From: Thelonectria olida
Taxonomy: Eukaryota; Ascomycota; Sordariomycetes; Hypocreales; Nectriaceae
Assembly (NCBI GenBank): GCA_020736575.1
Contig: JAGPYM010000006.1
Span: 1,426,001 to 1,490,000, forward strand
DNA: 64,000 nucleotides
Reading direction: 5' to 3'
Part shown: positions 59,385 through 64,000 of the stretch, piece after piece
How the letters are laid out: the number at the start of each line of letters is the position of its first letter
How positions within the stretch are numbered: the first letter of the stretch is position 1
The notes under the pieces: model-generated
Told to the model about the DNA's origin: nothing
Database searches by the model: none
What the model saw: the letters and a program-made list of their open reading frames with translations, nothing else
Made by a program: the position numbers and the translations under genes

Positions 59385-62344
59385 CTACCTCGCCTCCTTT
59401 CCCTTCTTCCCCGGCCTTGTTGACTCGGCAAACGTAATGCCTCGTCTTTGTGCCGGGGGCACTCTCTCGTCTCCTTCGTCGTCGCTATCATCGCCGCTAC
59501 CGCCGCCCATGCCCAGCGCCGCCTCTCTTCGTTTTCGTTCGGCAGGGGTCTCGCCCGTCTCAATCTCCTCGCCCGTCTCAATCTCCTCGCTCTCTTCGGC
59601 TTGGCTGGAGAGCACGGCAAGTCGCCGCTTGCGCTCCACGGCCGTCTCGGGCTCCCCTTCCGAGGGTTTTGGCTTGGACTTGCCCGGTGTGCGCGTCGGT
59701 GAGATGGAATCAGAACTTCGTGCAGTTGTTGGTCTTTGTCTGCCTCGGGTTGGTTCCTTGTCCTCGGCAATCTCGGGGTTGCGGAAAACAGGAGGGTCTT
59801 GTTTCGCGATCTTCTTGACAGCCTGAGAGGCAGTAGACTGCTCGACGACCTCCTTACGCGTCCTCGAATCCAGCTGCTGCACCTCGCGGATGAAGTCCTC
59901 CTTGGTCATGCGCTGGCCAACGCCGCCAATCGTGAAACGAATGTGGCGATCGTCGGCGGCCTGCTCTTGAGCGACACTCTTCCTTCGGGTTGCCCATCCC
60001 GGCCGGGTTGGCGGGGCAGCTCCAGTGGCCTCGCCTTCTTCCGCGATAGCTTCGGGGGACTTGGAAGCGGCAGGACGAGCCAGGCTGCCGAGACCCATAT
60101 ACTTGAGACTTGTGCCGAGAGCACTGGAGCCCTCTCCAGCTTCGGCCTTCTGGGTTGGGAGTTCGTAAGTCTTGACGACTTCACCGTCTTCATCTTCAAC
60201 GATAATCTATCATCAGTTAGTATCGGCCTGATTGAACACGAGAGGGAGTCTAGACATACCGTATTTCCGAATTGATAGGCTCGGGCAGGCTCATGTCTGC
60301 GCTCACCCTTGCCTTTTTCTTTACGTTTCTCCATCTCCACGGTGTAAACCTCGCTCATCTTCCGACGGAAACCGCCCAGAGTCCAGAACTTGTCCGCCTC
60401 AGCCTTGACAACATCAGGAATGGCAGCTCCAGGGAGCTTCTCTTGATCCCCATAAGGAACGGGCTGAACATCCAGCACTTCGCCATCTGAATTCTCAAAG
60501 ATCATGTTATCGCCTTCATCGTAAACTGCAACGTGCTGCTTGTTGGGGCTGGCTTGGCCGCTGCTCTCCGCAGGGCTCTCCTCAGACTCAATCTTTTCGG
60601 GGTCCTTGTGCTTCAGACTATCCTTCGGAGCCAGCGTAGAGTCAGTGTTGTCTCGCGATGGTGATATTTCCTTCTCGTCAATTTCCACTGGCTGAGATAT
60701 ATCAGCTTGGCGCTGAGGGAAGATGGCAGACTGAGAGACAGGGCCACCGGGTCCAAGTCCATCATCCCATTTCTTGCTCTTCTTCTTTCGGCCCATAATC
60801 GAAGAAGGTCGACTTCCGCCATTTTCCTCGTCGCGTTGTCGTCGCAATAGGAATGGAGCCGCCAGAGTTCCACTGGGAAAGGAAGGGCTCTTGATCTCGT
60901 CCAACGAGGTTTCCGACATGGTTCTGGCTTGTGAGCGAGACTGCGACGAAATTCTGGGCAGTCTGTTCATCCAAGATGGACCATCATCAGGCGCAGCAGT
61001 GTACGACATGGTGAGGGTTAGAGTGTTGATGCGCTTGCCGAGAGTGAAGACGGCGATGGAGGAGCCGTGAACTAGAATAGACGAGACCACAAGGAAACAA
61101 GTGATGGGCCACACTAGATAAATCAGGGTATAGTGAGGGACGCCTTTCGAAGGCATCTCTCCTAACGGCACCGGTTCGTGATGCTCAAGCTCGGCTCTGG
61201 CGAGCATGGCAACAAAAATGGCGCCGACACCAATGGGTCCGAAATGACCGGCAAACAAGGCTTCTCGCCAGGTTTTGATATCCGGTATCAGAGGTTTCAG
61301 AGCCATCATGATAGGAATGCGACGGAAGAAGATGACGAACACGGCAATGACAACGAGACGCCAGGCCTTGAGGCCCTCAACGCCGCTGTTGAACTGTTCC
61401 CAGGGAATGATGGTGCCAAAGTAAACGAAGTAGGCCAAGTTGATCAGCAGATCAATAACGTTGGAGACGTGAGATTCCTCGGTCCTTTCACTAAACCAAC
61501 CATCGTTGGAAAAGCCCACGCCAGCAGCAAAACCAACCAGCAAATCATCGACACCCAGGATACTACCTGAGCCGGCGCAGAAGAGGGCTACGACAAAGTA
61601 GAAGACCAGGAAACTCTCTCGATCGATCATGTCGTGCTCCTCTGCGTACTTGATACCGTGACGAGCAATGTAGCCGATGAGGAAACCATAGATGGCCCCA
61701 AAGATACACTCGTAGAGAACGACGTAAACGACAAAGTGGAAGCTGACGTCCTGTGGGTCTCGATGATACTGAATAAGGTAGAGGGATAGGTAAATAAAGG
61801 GGAAAGCCATGCCATCGTTGCAGCCAGATTCGGCTGACAGCAAGTCTCTCAAATGCTTGGGGACACGCTTGGCGAACTTGCCCTTGCCGACAACGGAAGA
61901 GGCCAAGACAGGGTCAGTGGCAGTTACGCAAGCAGCGACAACGAGACTCTCGAGCCAGCTCAACGGTGGCACCATCCAGTAAATAAACAAGCTGACAACG
62001 AGCCAGCCGACAGTCATGACCGGAACCAACAGGTAGATGACGGAGCGCCAATGCTTTTCCATGTAAAACTTGGGCAATTCGACACCAACGGCGAAACACT
62101 GGACGACGAGGACAATCCGAGAGAACTCGACAGTGACGATGTCAGTGTTTCCCCATTCATTGGGGTTTATCAGATTCGCCGCATGTGGTCCGAAGATGAC
62201 ACCGCAGAGCGTGGCAACGGTAGCTTCACCAATGTACATGCGCTCTTTGATGAAGGAAGAACAGAGCATGAACAGCGAGGTGAAGCCGCCGAGGATGACG
62301 TACACCAAGTGCGGCGAGGTGATGTCGAGGTGATCCCACGCCAT
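59385..62344 (-). CDS. nha1: Plasma-membrane Na+/H+ antiporter (Nha1 type)
   Basis: Two exons (62344-60260, 60206-59385) give 968 aa. The N-terminal 430 residues hold about 12 transmembrane helices with the transporter signatures VTATDPVLASSVVGKGKF and AESGCNDGMAFPF, whose acidic residues carry the cations, and GHFGPIGVGAIFVAML. The long cytosolic tail is polar, acidic and Ser/Pro-rich, with the YDEGDNMIFENSDGEV and IIVEDEDGEVVKTYELP stretches, and a duplicated EEIETG near the end. Nha1 exports Na+, Li+ or K+ in exchange for protons (family knowledge). The intron is 53 nt with branch TACTAAC. Tail length matches filamentous-fungal Nha1, not the shorter Schizosaccharomyces Sod2. Confidence 0.94.
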
Positions 62345-64000
62345 GTTGGGCAGATGGTTGACGCAACGGCGACACTATAATTATTGAGTTATCGCGGTCG
62401 CATTCGCGTTCGCAGCGTCAAATCGTCTATCGGCCTCGAACGTAGCAGTCTTGATCGGCCGGTCTTCGGAGGTGGTATCGGCGACGGCGCGGGGATGACG
62501 GAGGGCAGCCGGACTGACAATCGGAGCCGGTCAATTGGAGGTCGCACAGAGAAAGCCCGGACCAGCCAGAAACCTCCCGGGAAACTCGATTGAAGGGGAC
62601 CGCGGACGAAACGAGCGTGGACAAGAGGGTATCGCGACGAAGATTCCGCGAAAATAGATTGAGGATGAAAAATGGCACCGGCCGCGAGCAATGTCGTCAC
62701 AGGGCACAGGTACCTGTAGGCGAAGGTCCCGCCACTCTACACGCGCCACAACGGGAACGGGTGCTCCGTAAGGGTTGGGTTGGAGTTCAACGGGGGTCTG
62801 GAACTCTAAATTCCTTTCTTCTTCCGGATAGAATTCGAAGGTTTTCCCGGGGTAAGGAAAGTGAACAAAGATCGGCCCAACAGCGGCGCCCCCGGGTTGA
62901 TTTATGTATTATGGCTTTCTTAAACAAAAGCTTGCGAGGCCCGGTCCCCTTCGCTATCTGCCCGCCCGCACCAGGTTTTTTGGCTACGAGCTCCAGGGGC
63001 CCCGGTGCGAGCGGATGCTGCCAAGCGGAACCAAGTGGGGGCGATAGCGGGACCACGGGGTTGCAGCGCTGCTTTTAGGGGCTTGGCTCTGGGCTTGGTG
63101 GTATTTCTTCTTTTCAGTGGCTTCCTCCCTGGAGAGCAATCCAGGTCCCTTGACGCCACAAACATTATTGGAGTCGATAGCGGAAAAGTGTTGAGGGATG
63201 GAAAGGATCAGGTCAGGAGGGAAGACCCGGGTATTTATCTCTTTTTTCTATTTTTCTCTTTATCTCTTAAGAGAACAAGATAAGCTTCCGTCTCAAAGTA
63301 TACCCAAAGAAGCCAATAATTCCATGTAATGGCAGCAACAGCCAGAGAGACACGGACGGCCATCTTGTCAGACACACCTCAGAGACAGAACTTGGCCGCG
63401 GTCCTTCAACGCGAATCTCCATGTCTTGGCTTTCTTTAGCAAATCTCAACGTGTCAGATCTGGTCTCCGTTCTCGCCCAAGTGAGGGTCCCAATTCCCAA
63501 AGATCTCACCCGTGATTCCATGGAATCATTTTACTGTCTTGCTAGTCGTGGGCAGGGAGGAGCTGCCAAGGCATTTGGAGCGCGGAGCTGAAAAGCATCA
63601 ATCCATTTCGGTTCTCGTCCGCATGAATGTCATGGCTGTTGTATCACCAACACGGCCACCGCCAACAACAACACCAAGTGGCTCTAGTGACAAACAACCA
63701 CGCACACACCCGGTATCTCTTCAACAACTCGAAAACCCTCGCTTTGCTCTGGCTGAACGTGCAACGGTTGAAACAGCACAGATCGCCCAGGGCAGACTCC
63801 CCCATTAAAGCAGCGTCCCCCCGGCACATGCGACTGCGTACACATCTCCACGGGTCCCCGCCCAAGAGCTCGGGCGCCGGCCGCTGGCTGCGCTGCCCTT
63901 TGGCAAACGGCCGGCACGCGCACATGGTACGTATGCGTTCACCCTCACTGGACAATGTAAGTGAATTAATCATGATGGCACTCTATCTTCCAAGGTTGAA
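62345..64000. other. Upstream region of the antiporter gene, no other gene seen
   Basis: Promoter and leader of the Nha1-type gene (62345 onward), followed by DNA with only short, non-protein-like frames up to the right edge. Confidence 0.45.

Noticed and set aside
59560..59600. Tandem repeat CTCGCCCGTCTCAATCTC
   Set aside because: Two copies inside the antiporter tail coding for a duplicated EEIETG; a minor coding repeat, not an independent element.

Overview
The window is nuclear DNA of a filamentous ascomycete fungus, most likely a Sordariomycete (inferred from the near-invariant G-beta sequence, a BDM-1-type phosducin, a Ste50 with SAM and RA domains, and a PTH11-like membrane protein). 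Introns are mostly 50-100 nt with GTAAGT/GTATGT-like donors and CTAAC/CTAAT branch sites. Genes are monocistronic, on both strands, separated by pyrimidine-rich leaders and several long gene-poor gaps. There is no operon, CRISPR array, rRNA gene or intact transposon.

Layout. 0-12 kb (all minus strand): possible exons of a gene running off the left edge, then a BDM-1/phosducin-like gene (2859-3788) and the heterotrimeric G-protein beta subunit (10447-11929). 12-18 kb: no intact gene, but degraded-looking coding fragments on the minus strand. 18-27 kb: acetoacetyl-CoA synthetase (minus) diverging from serine palmitoyltransferase subunit 2 (plus) across a 4.2 kb intergenic region. 27-35 kb: a 5.5 kb empty stretch, then a Ste50-like MAPK adaptor (plus) with a long C-rich leader. 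35-43 kb: trypsin-like peptidase and FAD monooxygenase (minus), then a PTH11/SAT4-type membrane protein (plus). 44-50 kb: two fungal proteins of unknown function (144 and 486 aa), a tiny cysteine-rich protein of 57 aa, tRNA-Val(AAC) and a 5' half of a tRNA-Ile-like gene. 51-63 kb, the densest part: S10 serine carboxypeptidase, PIG-L/Gpi12 de-N-acetylase, two small membrane proteins with nearly abutting 3' ends, an MDR-family oxidoreductase and a Na+/H+ antiporter.

Functional theme. Three genes belong to one signalling axis: G-beta, its phosducin-like partner BDM-1, and the Ste50 adaptor that links upstream signals to MAPKKK. Membrane lipid and GPI biosynthesis (Lcb2, Gpi12), acyl-CoA metabolism and ion homeostasis make up most of the rest.

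Exon boundaries were set by hand from splice consensus, reading frame and recalled protein families; no alignment or database search was run. The best candidates for something undescribed are the 57-aa CxCxCxC protein at 48740-48913, the relic gene around 16-16.9 kb, the tRNA 5' half next to an intact tRNA, and the long upstream frame overlapping the Ste50 start codon.
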